From CAVQJU01 sp963729215 (GTDB lineage Bacteria; Acidobacteriota; Vicinamibacteria; Vicinamibacterales; CAVVIG01): 64,000 nucleotides of DNA. The notes beneath the pieces were generated by a model. It did no database searches and was not told the DNA's origin. It was given only the letters and a program-made list of their open reading frames with translations. The DNA lies in contig CAVSND010000009.1 in the NCBI GenBank assembly GCA_963729215.1, positions 62,001 through 126,000 on the forward strand, given 5' to 3'. Made by a program: the position numbers and the translations under genes. Below, piece by piece: positions 8,991 through 18,378 of this stretch. Every line of letters starts with the position of its first letter. Position 1 is the first letter of the stretch.

Positions 8991-10242
8991 CGGCCTCCGC
9001 CTCTATCGGTTCGTCGTGTTTCATGATCCGCACCTTGTTGATGCGCCGGCGCTCCGCGTCGAGCACTTCCACGGACAGGCCGTCGATGTCGAAGCGTTCG
9101 CCCACCACCGGCACCCGGCCAAGGTGCGAGAGGAGGAAGCCTCCCACTGTTTCGAAACCCTCGCGCTCGATCTGCACGTCCAGCCGTCGCGCAATCTCGT
9201 CCACGTCGACTTTCCCGCTGAACACGAACCGTCCGTGGCCTTCGTCGACGACCGGCTCCAGCTCGACGTCGTACTCGTCGCGGATCTCACCGACGATTTC
9301 CTCGAGAAGATCCTCGATGGTCACGAGGCCAGCCGTCCCGCCGTACTCGTCCACGACGATCGCAATCTGGGTCTGCTGTCTCTGGAACTGCTTCAGGAGT
9401 TCAGGCACGCGCTTGGTTTCCGGAACCACGACCGCGGGCCGGACGATCGAGGCGATCGGGCGCGAGTCGTCTGCGGTGCCGAGCGCGACCAGGTCTTTGA
9501 TGAAGACGAAGCCCGCGATGTTGTCGAGGCTCTCCTTGAAGACGGGAAACCGCGAGTACCCCTCCTCGCGAAACAGCGACCGCAGTTCGGCGATGGTCGC
9601 CGCTTCGGGAATGGCCGCGATATCGGGCCGGGGCGTCATCACTTCGCGCACGAGCGTGTCCCCGAAGTCGACGATGCTCTGGATAAGCTTGCGCTCCTCG
9701 CCCTCGATCAGGTCTTCGCGCTCGCCGGCATCGCCGTAGGGTGCCGCCTCGTTACTGGCAGTCTGTGCGGCCTCGCCCGCATCGCCCGGAGACTGGGCCT
9801 GCGTACGGCGCGCCGCGACGGGGCTGGGCGTCATCCAGCGAGTCACCGGGCCCAGCGCGTACGCGATCGGCGTGAAGGTCGGCAGCAACAACTCCAGCAC
9901 GCGCTCGGGATCCCGTGCCACGATCATGCGCGGCAGCAGCAGTTCGAACACCGCGATGAACACCACCACGCTCACGGCGACGAACGAAACCGTGGGTGTG
10001 CCCTCGATGCCAATGCCCGTGGCGAGCAACGCCGTCGCCGCAGCGGTCACGACCGCCAGCAGAAACCGCACGGGCACGAACAACAGAAGCGGGTCATCGA
10101 GGTAAGTTCCGAGCGCGCCGGGACGGTCGCTGCGTTCGGCGGCCAGCCGCAGCGACAGCCGCATCAGGGCGCTGAACGCCGTCTCGATGGTACCGAGGTA
10201 AACGGCAATGCACGCCAGGAGGAAGACGACTAACGGAATCAC
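8980..10242 (-). CDS. CNNM/HlyC-CorC family membrane protein with CBS pair
   Basis: A 420-residue membrane protein of the hemolysin C/CorC family, often linked to divalent cation efflux or homeostasis. The N-terminal DUF21-like region has three to four hydrophobic segments (from IPLVVFLLACIAVYLG). A linker and two CBS domains follow (VMTPRPDIAAIP; VPETKRVPELLKQF with VVDEYGGTAGLVTIEDLLEE). A CorC_HlyC C-terminal domain (FVFSGKVDVDEI...GRVPVVGERF) ends the protein. The GTG start at 10242 overlaps the ybeY stop as GTGA, which decides the start. The transported ion cannot be told from sequence. Confidence 0.88.
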   Translation of the reverse strand: MIPLVVFLLACIAVYLGTIETAFSALMRLSLRLAAERSDRPGALGTYLDDPLLLFVPVRFLLAVVTAAATALLATGIGIEGTPTVSFVAVSVVVFIAVFELLLPRMIVARDPERVLELLLPTFTPIAYALGPVTRWMTPSPVAARRTQAQSPGDAGEAAQTASNEAAPYGDAGEREDLIEGEERKLIQSIVDFGDTLVREVMTPRPDIAAIPEAATIAELRSLFREEGYSRFPVFKESLDNIAGFVFIKDLVALGTADDSRPIASIVRPAVVVPETKRVPELLKQFQRQQTQIAIVVDEYGGTAGLVTIEDLLEEIVGEIRDEYDVELEPVVDEGHGRFVFSGKVDVDEIARRLDVQIEREGFETVGGFLLSHLGRVPVVGERFDIDGLSVEVLDAERRRINKVRIMKHDEPIEAEADGP

Positions 10243-10760
10243 GCGCGCCCCGCCCGTTCGATGAGGCCGCCGGGCAGGCCGGCCCTCCGGCGAAGCCGGC
10301 TCTCGGCGCGCTGCATGCGCCCGCCGTCGCGCTCGTGGTCGTATCCCAGGAGGTGAAGCAACCCGTGCAGCGCCAGCACCCGCCACTCGGTCAGCTCGGA
10401 GTGTCCTGCCTCGCGGGCCTGCCGGCGCGCCACGCCGCGTGCGATGACGATATCGCCCAGGGCCGTGACTCGGGGCTCGTTGCTCGTGACTCGTTTCTGG
10501 TGCCTCGTGGCTCGTGGTGCGGCCGTGGCGGGGAAACTCAACACGTCCGTCGCACGATTCACGCCCCGGTAGCGGCGGTTCAGCGCGCGTACGCGTGCGT
10601 CGCTGACGAGAGCAATGCTGACCGTTCCGCGCGCCCGAACCGGGGCAATCGTCCTCAACCAGCGGCCGAGCGCCGTCGCGGACGGGACGCGCCGCCCGTG
10701 TTCGTCACCAACCAGTACCCTGAGCGCACGATGGGGGCCTCGGGAACCTTCAGGACCCAT
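10239..10760 (-). CDS. ybeY: Endoribonuclease YbeY
   Basis: YbeY is a zinc-dependent endoribonuclease for 16S rRNA 3' maturation and ribosome quality control. The signature H-x3-H-x5-H appears as HGLLHLLGYDHERDGG near residue 130. The conserved upstream strand SIALVSDARVRALNRRYRG and DVLSFP are also present. Residues about 79-97 (ATAAPRATRHQKRVTSNEPR) are encoded by a family C simple repeat inserted between DVLSFP and the GDIVIARG strand, making the protein longer (173 residues) than many YbeYs. The start at 10760 overlaps the phoH end by 11 bp. Confidence 0.93.
   Translation of the reverse strand: MGPEGSRGPHRALRVLVGDEHGRRVPSATALGRWLRTIAPVRARGTVSIALVSDARVRALNRRYRGVNRATDVLSFPATAAPRATRHQKRVTSNEPRVTALGDIVIARGVARRQAREAGHSELTEWRVLALHGLLHLLGYDHERDGGRMQRAESRLRRRAGLPGGLIERAGRA
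10468..10523. repeat. Family C simple repeat inside ybeY
   Basis: Degenerate GGGCTCGTTGCTCGTGACTC-type units, followed by GTGCCTCGTGGCTCGTGGTG, occupy a surface loop of YbeY between the DVLSFP and GDIVIA strands. The units resemble those at 4163 and 54721. Confidence 0.72.
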
Positions 10761-11718
10761 GTGGGGGACGGCCAGTCCCGTTCGAGAACGCTTCGTACGC
10801 CTTGACGATCTGCTGGACGAGCTTGTGGCGCACGACGTCCCGGTCGTCGAAGTACGTGAATGACACGCCTTCGATATGGCTGACGACCTTCATCGCCTCG
10901 ACCAGGCCGGACGTCCGGCCGGCAGGCAAGTCGATCTGCGTGATGTCGCCGGTAATCACCGCCTTCGCGCCGAACCCCAGCCGGGTCAGGAACATCTTCA
11001 TCTGCTCTGACGTGGTGTTCTGCGCCTCATCCAGGATGACGAACGAGTCGTTCAACGTCCGGCCGCGCATGAACGCGATAGGCGCGATTTCGATGGTCCC
11101 GCGCTCGATATAGCGCGCGACCCGTTCGGAGTCCAGCATGTCGTACAGGGCATCGTAAAGCGGGCGGAGGTACGGATTGACCTTCTCCTGCAGATCGCCG
11201 GGCAGAAATCCCAGCTTCTCGCCCGCTTCCACGGCGGGACGGGCGAGGATGATGCGGCTCACCTTCTTCGCCACGAGGAACGCCACAGCCTGGGCCATCG
11301 CCAGGTATGTCTTCCCCGTGCCGGCCGGGCCGATGCCGAACACGATGTCGTGCTGCTCGATCGCATCCAGATACCGCCGCTGGTTGACGGTCTTGGGGGC
11401 CACGCGCCGCTTCCCCGCGGCCGTCAGGCTCCCTTTGAGGAAATGATCGCGCAGATTGATCGAATCGTCCTGCGCCATCAGGTCCGACGCGGTCTTCACG
11501 TCGCCGTGCGACAACTTGTAACCATCCTTCATCAGCGCCGACAGCTGGTTGACGACGCGGTCCACGCGCTCGAGGTCGGGAGGGCTGCCTTCCACCAGCA
11601 GCTCGTGGCCCTGCGTGCGGATGCTGACGTTGAAGCGGGATTCGAGGTGCTTGAGGTTCTCGTCGTACGAGCCGAACAGCGTTTCAATCCCCTCTTCGGG
11701 GATGGCAATTCGTTTCAT
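10750..11718 (-). CDS. phoH: PhoH-like ATPase
   Basis: PhoH-family (YbeZ-type) P-loop ATPase of 322 residues. It is usually encoded next to ybeY and implicated in RNA metabolism. Walker A is GIGPAGTGKTYLA (about residues 128-140) and Walker B is FVILDEAQN. The N-terminal segment (MKRIAIPEEGIETLFGSYDE to about residue 70) looks like the small KH-type domain of this family. The end overlaps ybeY, and era follows two genes on. The ATG at 11718 lies 16 bp after the aspS stop. Confidence 0.95.
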   Translation of the reverse strand: MKRIAIPEEGIETLFGSYDENLKHLESRFNVSIRTQGHELLVEGSPPDLERVDRVVNQLSALMKDGYKLSHGDVKTASDLMAQDDSINLRDHFLKGSLTAAGKRRVAPKTVNQRRYLDAIEQHDIVFGIGPAGTGKTYLAMAQAVAFLVAKKVSRIILARPAVEAGEKLGFLPGDLQEKVNPYLRPLYDALYDMLDSERVARYIERGTIEIAPIAFMRGRTLNDSFVILDEAQNTTSEQMKMFLTRLGFGAKAVITGDITQIDLPAGRTSGLVEAMKVVSHIEGVSFTYFDDRDVVRHKLVQQIVKAYEAFSNGTGRPPHGS

Positions 11719-11734
11719 TGAGACGTCGTCAATT

Positions 11735-13514
11735 TTACTTCTTTCGGGACTCCACCACCCGAATGTGCAGTTCCCGCAGCTGCTTCTCCGAAACGGCCGA
11801 CGGCGCGTTCATCAGCAAATCCTCGGCATTCTGGGTCATCGGGAACGCAATGACTTCCCGCAGGTTGGGCTCCTGGGCCAGCAGCATCACGATCCGGTCG
11901 ATGCCCGGCGCCAGGCCGCCGTGAGGCGGCGCCCCGTGGCGGAACGCGTTCAGCATGCCGCCAAACCGCTTTTCGACCTCTTCCGGTCCATAGCCGGCAA
12001 TCTCGAAGGCCCGCAGCATGATGTCGGGCCGGTGATTCCGGATCGCCCCGCTCGACAACTCGACACCGTTGCAGACGATGTCGTACTGGAACGCCTTGAT
12101 CGAGAGCGGATCCGATCCGTTCAGCGCCTCGAGCCCGCCCTGCGGCATCGAAAACGGGTTGTGGCTGAATGCGATCTGCTGCGTCTCCTCGTCACGCTCG
12201 AAGAAGGGAAAATCCGTGACCCAGCAGAACCGGTACACGTTCGCCTCGAGCAATCCCAGTTCCTTCGCCAGGTGATTGCGGAGGCCGTCGATCGCGCGCG
12301 ACAACGTCTTCGGGGCGCCGGATACGAAGAAGACCGCATCGCCTCGCTCGACGCCGGCGGCCGCAAAAAGGCGCGCCCGCCGTTCCTCCGGCAGATACTT
12401 CGCGAGCGGCCCCTTCGGTGTCTCCGCGGCGACGATATACGCCAGCCCTCCGAGGCCGAGCGTTTCGGCCAGGCCGACCGTCTTGTCGAAAAAGCTGCGT
12501 GACTTCTCGCCTGCGCCGGGCGCGCGAATGGCCCGCACGACCGACCCGTCCTCCACCGCCTTCGCGAAAACAGCAAACTCCGATCCGCGGAAGATCTCGG
12601 TGACGTCGGCGGCCCGGATCGGATTTCGCAGGTCCGGCTTGTCGCTCCCGTACATCAGCATGGCATCGTCGTACGCAATGCGCGGGAAGGGTGGCGGCGT
12701 GACGGTCCAGTCGGAGAACTCCTGAAACACGCCGGCAAGCACCGGCTCAATCGCGCCGAACACATCGTCCTGCGTCACGAAGGACAACTCGACGTCGAGC
12801 TGATAGAACTCGCCCGGCGAACGATCGGCGCGCGCATCTTCGTCACGGAAACACGGGGCAATCTGGAAGTACCGATCGAAACCCGCCACCATCAACAGTT
12901 GCTTGAACTGCTGCGGCGCCTGCGGCAGCGCGTAGAACTTGCCCTCGTGAATGCGGCTTGGCACCAGGTAGTCGCGCGCGCCCTCCGGCGAGCTCGACGT
13001 CAGGATCGGCGTCTGGAATTCCAGAAATCCCTGTTCCTGCATGCGCCGCCGGATGCTCGAGATGACTTTCGAGCGCAGCACGATGTTCGCGTGAATCTTC
13101 TCGCGCCGCAGATCCAGAAACCTGATAGCGGAGGCGCTGCTCTTCCGGGATCTCCTGCGTGCCCGCGACCTGAAACGGCAGCAACTCCGCCGTCGACAGC
13201 ACGTCGAGGCTTTCGACCTTCACCTCGATGCCGCCGGTCGGCAGCGCCGGATTGATGTTCTCCTGGGTGCGCTCGATCACGGTCCCGCTCACGCTGATCA
13301 CGCTCTCGAGACGGACAGCTTCCGCCGCGGCGAACGCCGCCGAGTTCGGCGTGAATACGCATTGGGTGACGCCGTAGTGGTCGCGCAGATCGATGAACAG
13401 GAGGGATCCATGATCCCTCTTACGATGCACCCAGCCCGCCAGCTTGACGGACTGGCTGATGTGTTCGGGGCGAAGGACGGCGCAGGTGTGCGAACGATAG
13501 CGGTTCGAGGTCAC
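11735..13514 (-). CDS. aspS: Aspartyl-tRNA synthetase (single-base frameshift)
   Basis: Class II AspRS, charging tRNA-Asp (and possibly tRNA-Asn in non-discriminating forms). The N-terminal OB-fold (RYRSHTCAVLRPEHISQSVK... WVHRKRDHGSLLFIDLRDHY) is in one frame. From LRSKVISSIRRRMQEQGFLE onward, the catalytic core is in another: motif 2 FRDEDARADRSPGEFYQLD and motif 3 GLAPGIDRIVMLL. The break is near 13123, where CGCTATCAGGTTTCTGG should be CGCTATCGGTTTCTGG. Dropping one base restores exactly 592 residues, the normal length. The start is GTG 13514. An essential enzyme with one extra base points to a sequence error. Confidence 0.92.
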
Positions 13515-13516
13515 AA

Positions 13517-13580
13517 ATGATTCAGAAGGTTCAAGAGGTTCGAAAGGTTCAAGGGGTTCGAGAGGTTCAAGGGGTTCATG
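13517..13580. repeat. Family G GGTTCAAGAGGTTCGAAAGG direct repeats
   Basis: About five degenerate units of (A/G)GGTTCAAG or GAGGTTCGA fill the gap between aspS and hisS and run up to the hisS stop codon (13576-13578). The sequence is low in complexity and has no reading frame of interest. Confidence 0.75.
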
Positions 13581-14883
13581 AGATCAAACGAGTAGAGATA
13601 AAGGACGCGGCCTGGGCGCGAGGCACGGTCTCCTGCGCGCCGCTGCGCAGGTCCTTGACGCTCACGGTCGCGTTCTGCCGCTCGTCGTCTCCGACGATGG
13701 CCACGAAGGGCACGTGACGGCTCGACGCGTATTTGAACTGCTTGCCCAGCTTGTCGGCCTCGGGATACACGTCCACGCGAAGGTCGGCACGTCGGAGCTC
13801 GCCCGCCAGCTTCATCGCATCGGCTTTCGAATCGTCGTTCCACAGCGTCACCATGACGTCGACGCCGCCGCCTGACAACGTGTCCGGGAACATCCCGCGC
13901 TCCGTCATCACGACAATGATGCGCTCGAGCCCCAGCGAAAATCCGCAGGCGGGCACGTCGCGGCCCAGGAACATGCCCACGAGGTTGTCGTAGCGGCCAC
14001 CGCCGCCGAGGCTGCCCGCGAGGTCGGGCACGGTAATTTCCATGATCGCGCCCGTGTAGTATGACAGTCCCCTCGCGAGCCGGGGGACGAAGCTGACGTG
14101 CGGCGCGGCAGGCGTTCCTTCGGTCAGCGCAACGATTCGGCGAACATGGGCGGCCGCCTCGGCGCCACGCTCGTGCCCCGCGATGAGCGTCTCGAACGCC
14201 GGCACGCTTTCCAGGGCGGCCAGGCAGACGTCGGCACTCTTCTCGTCAACGCCGCGCGCCATGAGCTCCGCGCGCACGCCGGCGGGGCCCAGCTTATCGA
14301 GCTTGTCGATCGCGACCAGCGCTTCGCCGTGCAGCCCCGCAGCAATGCCCGCCGCCTCGAGCATGGCTGTGAGCAGCGCACGATGGTTCAACTGGATCGT
14401 GAAATCGCGAAACCCCAGGGCCGTGAGGACATCGCTGACCGCCGACAGCTGCTCGGCCTCGACCACGGGCGACGTCGATCCCATCGAATCGATGTCGCAT
14501 TGATAAAACTCCCGGAACCGTCCCTTCGCCGGCCGATCGGCGCGCCAGACGGGCTGAATCTGATAACGCTTGAAGAACTTCGGCAGCTCGCTCTGGTACT
14601 GCGCGACGACGCGTGCGAGCGGAACGGTCAGGTCGTACCGCAGCGCGAGATCCGCTTCGCCGCTTGCCTCGTGCTCGCCGCGGCGCAGGATCTTGAAAAT
14701 GAGCTTGTTGCCCTCTTCGCCGTACTTCCCAAGGAGCGTCTCGATGTTCTCGAATGCGGGCGTCTCGAGCGGCTCGAACCCGTAGCGCTCGTACACGCGC
14801 CTGACCACCCCGATGACATGCTCGCGCCGGCGGACATCCGCCGGCAGGAAGTCGCGCGTTCCTCCCGGCGGCTTAGTCGACAT
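13576..14883 (-). CDS. hisS: Histidyl-tRNA synthetase
   Basis: Class II HisRS, 435 residues. The N-terminus MSTKPPGGTRDFLPADVRRR carries the family PxGTxDxLP signature. Motif 2 is VWRADRPAKGRFREFYQCDID, histidine-specific motifs are RGLSYYTGAIMEI and GGGGRYDNL, and motif 3 is ACGFSLGLERI. The C-terminal anticodon-binding domain ends FISTRLIS. The start at 14883 overlaps the carbonic-anhydrase-like gene by 11 bp. Confidence 0.96.
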   Translation of the reverse strand: MSTKPPGGTRDFLPADVRRREHVIGVVRRVYERYGFEPLETPAFENIETLLGKYGEEGNKLIFKILRRGEHEASGEADLALRYDLTVPLARVVAQYQSELPKFFKRYQIQPVWRADRPAKGRFREFYQCDIDSMGSTSPVVEAEQLSAVSDVLTALGFRDFTIQLNHRALLTAMLEAAGIAAGLHGEALVAIDKLDKLGPAGVRAELMARGVDEKSADVCLAALESVPAFETLIAGHERGAEAAAHVRRIVALTEGTPAAPHVSFVPRLARGLSYYTGAIMEITVPDLAGSLGGGGRYDNLVGMFLGRDVPACGFSLGLERIIVVMTERGMFPDTLSGGGVDVMVTLWNDDSKADAMKLAGELRRADLRVDVYPEADKLGKQFKYASSRHVPFVAIVGDDERQNATVSVKDLRSGAQETVPRAQAASFISTRLIS

Positions 14884-15388
14884 TGTTCAAGTAGTCGAGG
14901 CGGTACCCGACGTAGCGGTCGGCGTAGCCCTGAATGCCCGCGACTTCTTCGTCCGTCAGCGTCCGCTTCACCTTGCCGGGGCTGCCCATGACCAGCGAGC
15001 GCGGCGGCACTCGCATGCCTTCGACGAGCAGCGTGCCGGCCGCGACGATCGACTCCGTCCCGACATGCGATCCGTTCAGGAGGATGACCCCCATGCCTAT
15101 CAGGCAGCGGTCCTCGACCGTGCAGCCGTGGATCATCGCGCCATGGCCAATCGTCACGTTGTCGCCGAGGATGGTCGGATGGGTGCCCAGCATTCCGTGA
15201 ACGACCGCGCCGTCCTGGATGTTCGTGCGCCGGCCGATCCGGATCCAGTTCACGTCGCCGCGGACGACGACGCACATCCAGACGCTGCTTTCCTCGCCGA
15301 TTTCGACCTCGCCAATCACCTGCGCGCTGTCGTCGACGAACACCGTCGGATGAACGCGAGGCAACCGGCCGCGGTGGGGACGGATCAT
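14873..15388 (-). CDS. Gamma-class carbonic anhydrase family protein
   Basis: Left-handed beta-helix protein of 171 residues with hexapeptide repeats. The zinc-ligand His pattern fits gamma-carbonic anhydrase/YrdA: NIQDGAVVHG, then VTIGHGAMIHGCTV. The conserved opening is HPTVFVDDSAQVIGEVEIGEES. YrdA-type proteins bind Zn or Fe, and carbonic anhydrase activity is not always demonstrated. The ATG at 15388 was chosen because the family begins there; the frame extends further upstream only through the repeat-rich gap. It forms an operon with hisS by overlap. Confidence 0.88.
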   Translation of the reverse strand: MIRPHRGRLPRVHPTVFVDDSAQVIGEVEIGEESSVWMCVVVRGDVNWIRIGRRTNIQDGAVVHGMLGTHPTILGDNVTIGHGAMIHGCTVEDRCLIGMGVILLNGSHVGTESIVAAGTLLVEGMRVPPRSLVMGSPGKVKRTLTDEEVAGIQGYADRYVGYRLDYLNNVD

Positions 15389-15394
15389 GGAAGG

Positions 15395-15470
15395 ATCATA
15401 GCGGGCAGGACGGGCGGGACTGGCGGGGGGACGAAATCCGCGTCCCTCCCGCCTATCCTGCTTATCGAGC
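15395..15470. repeat. Family J GGGCAGGACGGGCGGG inverted repeat in gap
   Basis: The 89-bp gap before the octaheme cytochrome gene holds GCGGGCAGGACGGGCGGGAC facing CCTCCCGCCTATCCTGC, an imperfect hairpin. A related element lies at 46989-47070. It could act as a transcription terminator for the bc operon, but there is no U-tract. Confidence 0.6.
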
Positions 15471-15477
15471 CTCCGTG

Positions 15478-18375
15478 CTAGTTCGCAGCGACCGTCGTCC
15501 CAGCGCCGCCCTTTCGGGGCGAGGGCCCGCCCTTGAGCGTCAGGAGATGGTTGCGGATGGCGAGAACCTGGGCCTCCGCGCTGTTGCCCATCTGCGGGAA
15601 CGCCGACTTCGGGTAATCCGGCCAGAAGGCAGGCATCCTCGTGCCGGGCAGGATGTCGGACGGCTTCTTCAGCCACTCAAGAATCCATTCGGGCTGCAGG
15701 CGATCGGCCGACATCCGCAGATCGGGCGCAAGGTTCGCCGTCGGCTGATCCTTGGGAATCGTCCCGAGCACGTGGCACTGCTGGCACTTCAGCACTTCAA
15801 ACAGCGCCTTGCCCGCGCCCTCTTCGGCGGCCGTCAGGCGAACCGCCTCGTGCGTCTGGAAGGGACCGATGCTGTTGGAAATAGCGCCGAAGTAGTCGAT
15901 GACGCCGTTCAGCTTCTCGTCGGTGAGGCCGAAGGTCGGCATCCGGACGGTGATCCACGGACGAATCGGGATCGGACCACGGAGGAACGCGTACAGCCAG
16001 TCCGGCTGCACTCGCGCACCCTCGGGCGTCAGCATCGGCGGGCCAAGCGACGGCTCCGCGACGAGCTTGACCATGTCGCCGCCGTCGCCCTCGATGACGT
16101 GACATCCGACGCAGTTCTGGCGGTGCACGAGAGTCCGACCCGAGACCCGATGATCGACGCGCGCGTTCCTGACCGGCATCGCCGCGGCCGGCTGCGTTTC
16201 GCGCTGGAAGCTCATGATGGCCGTCAGCAGCCGGTCAACCTCGACGTCCGAAAGGTCGAAATTCGGCATGCGCAGCTTTTCGAGCGGCTGGAGCACGCGG
16301 CCCTTGTCGAACTCCCGCGGGTTATGCAGCTTCCGCCGGAACCACCCGATCTTCGACGTGTGGGGAATGTCCGAGATGAACGCGAAGTCGAGGCGCGTGA
16401 CGAGCTTGCTCCCCTCCTCGGAGAGGTCCGTGCCAATCGACTGGGCCTTTTCGAAGCCCTTGATGTCGTGGCACGAGAAGCAGCCGTACCGGCTGATCAC
16501 CTTCTGGCCCAGGTCGAGTTCCTTGGCTTTCGGATCGAGCTTCGCGACGGCCGCCTTTGCGTCCTCGACCGGCAAGGCCGCCTTGTAGTAATCGAGCAAG
16601 GCGTCGTCCACGTCCTTTTCGGTGAACGTGGCCTTCGCGGCGTCGCCGCCGTCCTGCTTGAGCGTCATCAGGTAGGTCGCGACATCGGCGGCCTGCTGAT
16701 CGGTCAGACGCAGGTTCGGCATGTAGGTGCCGGGATTGAAGTGCTTGGGATCCCGCACCCAGTTGAACACCCATTCGTACGTCGTCTTGTTGCCGATGTT
16801 CTCGAGCGGCTGACCGAACGTCCGGCGCGGTCCCACTTCCTCGCGCTTCCCTTCGCCGACCACGTGACAGCCCTGGCAGCCGATGTTCTTCACGATCTGC
16901 TCGCCGGACTTCGCGTCGCCGCGTGGTGGATTCTTGACAGCGAACTCGTGCTGCTCCGTGTTCGCGAACAGATAGGCGACGGCCGCGTTGATCTCGACTT
17001 CGTTCCTCACGAAGTCGGCCTTGTCGTTCGAGTTCGAGTTGTACCAGATGCGCGGCATCCACGTCGCCGGCTTGACGGCCCGGGGGTTCCGGACCCATGT
17101 CTTGACCCAGTCCGGCGAGAGCTTCGACCCGATCTTCGTCAGAATCGGACCGGGCTTCCGCACCTTCTCGAGCTCGAAGCCCTTGGTCTTGTGGCAGGCA
17201 TAGCAGCCCGCACGCTCGTAGGTGCCGTACGCGATGTTCAGCGCGTCCGCCTTCGGGACGTAAATCTCCTGCTTGTGGCACTTCGCGCACGACGCTTCCG
17301 TCATCTTCACCGGCAGCATCGGGTAGTCCCACAAGTGCGGCTGTTCCCAGCCGAACTTCTTCTCCCACTCCTCCTGCTGCTTCTCGCTGCTCGGCATGTG
17401 CGCCGCGTCGCGGAAACTGACGGACTGGCCCATGCCTTCGTGGCACACCGTGCAGCCGATCCGATCGATCGGGTGCGGCGAATCTCCGCCGAGGTAGGTC
17501 GAGAGGTTGGGGTGCGGCGTGAACGGCTGCGGAAACCTCGAATAGCAGGGTGTCGTCTGTGCCCCGCCGCAGTTGGGAGCGTCCTTCCTGTCGATCGACA
17601 GGTGACACGTCGTGCAGCGGTCCATCTTCGCGACGGTCTTGAAGTTCACGTCGTCCACGATATTCGGCAGGATCAGCTGCTGAATCTTGATCGTCGGCGC
17701 CATGAAATCGAGGAGCGGTGCGTTGAGGAAGTAGTCCTTGGCGGCGCTCGGCGCCACGGAATCGAGCACTTTGCGCAGGCGCGTCTCCTCGGCGTGCATC
17801 TCTTCAAGCTGCTTGCCGACCGTCGTCACCTGCCCCGTGTACTGAGCCTGCGACTTCTGGACGGCCGCACGCTCGGCGATCAGCGCCTCGACCTGCAGGT
17901 TGAGCGTCGTCAGCGTCTTCTCTTCCTCGGCCGCGCGTTCGCCCTTCTTCTCGAAACCCGCCTGCTTGGTCGCTCGCGACGACTCGAAATCATAGCGGTC
18001 GTGGTCGTAGTTGGCCTTCGCGTACTGATAGTCGCGCTGGGCGCGGTCCAGCCGGATGTTCACGTCGTCGAGCTTCTTCTGCAGTTCGTCGACCTTGGCC
18101 TGGTTGGCGGTGACGTTCTTCTGCGCCGCGGCGAGCTGCTGCTGGAGCTGCGTGAGCTTCCCCTTGTCGACCGCGCGAGACGCCTGCTGATACTGCGCAC
18201 GCGTCACGTCGTACTGGAGCTGTGCGAACCGGCGCTGCGTGTTCTTCCAGTCGCGGTCGTAGTCGTCCCACACCATCCAGACCACGGACAGGAACAGGAA
18301 CAAACTCGACGCCGCAAAGACGACGTTCAGGAAGTCGACGTTGTAAGCGTGTCCGACGCTCTTCTTTTCAGCCAT
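15478..18375 (-). CDS. Membrane-anchored coiled-coil octaheme cytochrome c of the bc-type complex
   Basis: A 965-residue protein. It has one N-terminal membrane segment (about residues 17-36, FLNVVFAASSLFLFLSVVWM). A long charged coiled coil follows (about 45-205, rich in Gln/Ala/Lys/Glu heptads). The periplasmic part carries eight CxxCH heme sites: CTTCH 254, CTVCH 308, CAKCH 363, CYACH 391, CQGCH 500, CFSCH 632, CVGCH 755, CQQCH 864. The last four resemble mono-heme cytochrome c folds, each with a later RMP or YMP segment offering a Met ligand. It is the last gene of the Rieske/cytochrome b operon, 3 bp after subunit IV, so it probably replaces cytochrome c1 or f as the electron exit. The coiled coil is unusual. 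The terminal acceptor is unknown. Confidence 0.88.
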   Translation of the reverse strand: MAEKKSVGHAYNVDFLNVVFAASSLFLFLSVVWMVWDDYDRDWKNTQRRFAQLQYDVTRAQYQQASRAVDKGKLTQLQQQLAAAQKNVTANQAKVDELQKKLDDVNIRLDRAQRDYQYAKANYDHDRYDFESSRATKQAGFEKKGERAAEEEKTLTTLNLQVEALIAERAAVQKSQAQYTGQVTTVGKQLEEMHAEETRLRKVLDSVAPSAAKDYFLNAPLLDFMAPTIKIQQLILPNIVDDVNFKTVAKMDRCTTCHLSIDRKDAPNCGGAQTTPCYSRFPQPFTPHPNLSTYLGGDSPHPIDRIGCTVCHEGMGQSVSFRDAAHMPSSEKQQEEWEKKFGWEQPHLWDYPMLPVKMTEASCAKCHKQEIYVPKADALNIAYGTYERAGCYACHKTKGFELEKVRKPGPILTKIGSKLSPDWVKTWVRNPRAVKPATWMPRIWYNSNSNDKADFVRNEVEINAAVAYLFANTEQHEFAVKNPPRGDAKSGEQIVKNIGCQGCHVVGEGKREEVGPRRTFGQPLENIGNKTTYEWVFNWVRDPKHFNPGTYMPNLRLTDQQAADVATYLMTLKQDGGDAAKATFTEKDVDDALLDYYKAALPVEDAKAAVAKLDPKAKELDLGQKVISRYGCFSCHDIKGFEKAQSIGTDLSEEGSKLVTRLDFAFISDIPHTSKIGWFRRKLHNPREFDKGRVLQPLEKLRMPNFDLSDVEVDRLLTAIMSFQRETQPAAAMPVRNARVDHRVSGRTLVHRQNCVGCHVIEGDGGDMVKLVAEPSLGPPMLTPEGARVQPDWLYAFLRGPIPIRPWITVRMPTFGLTDEKLNGVIDYFGAISNSIGPFQTHEAVRLTAAEEGAGKALFEVLKCQQCHVLGTIPKDQPTANLAPDLRMSADRLQPEWILEWLKKPSDILPGTRMPAFWPDYPKSAFPQMGNSAEAQVLAIRNHLLTLKGGPSPRKGGAGTTVAAN

Positions 18376-18378
18376 GAT

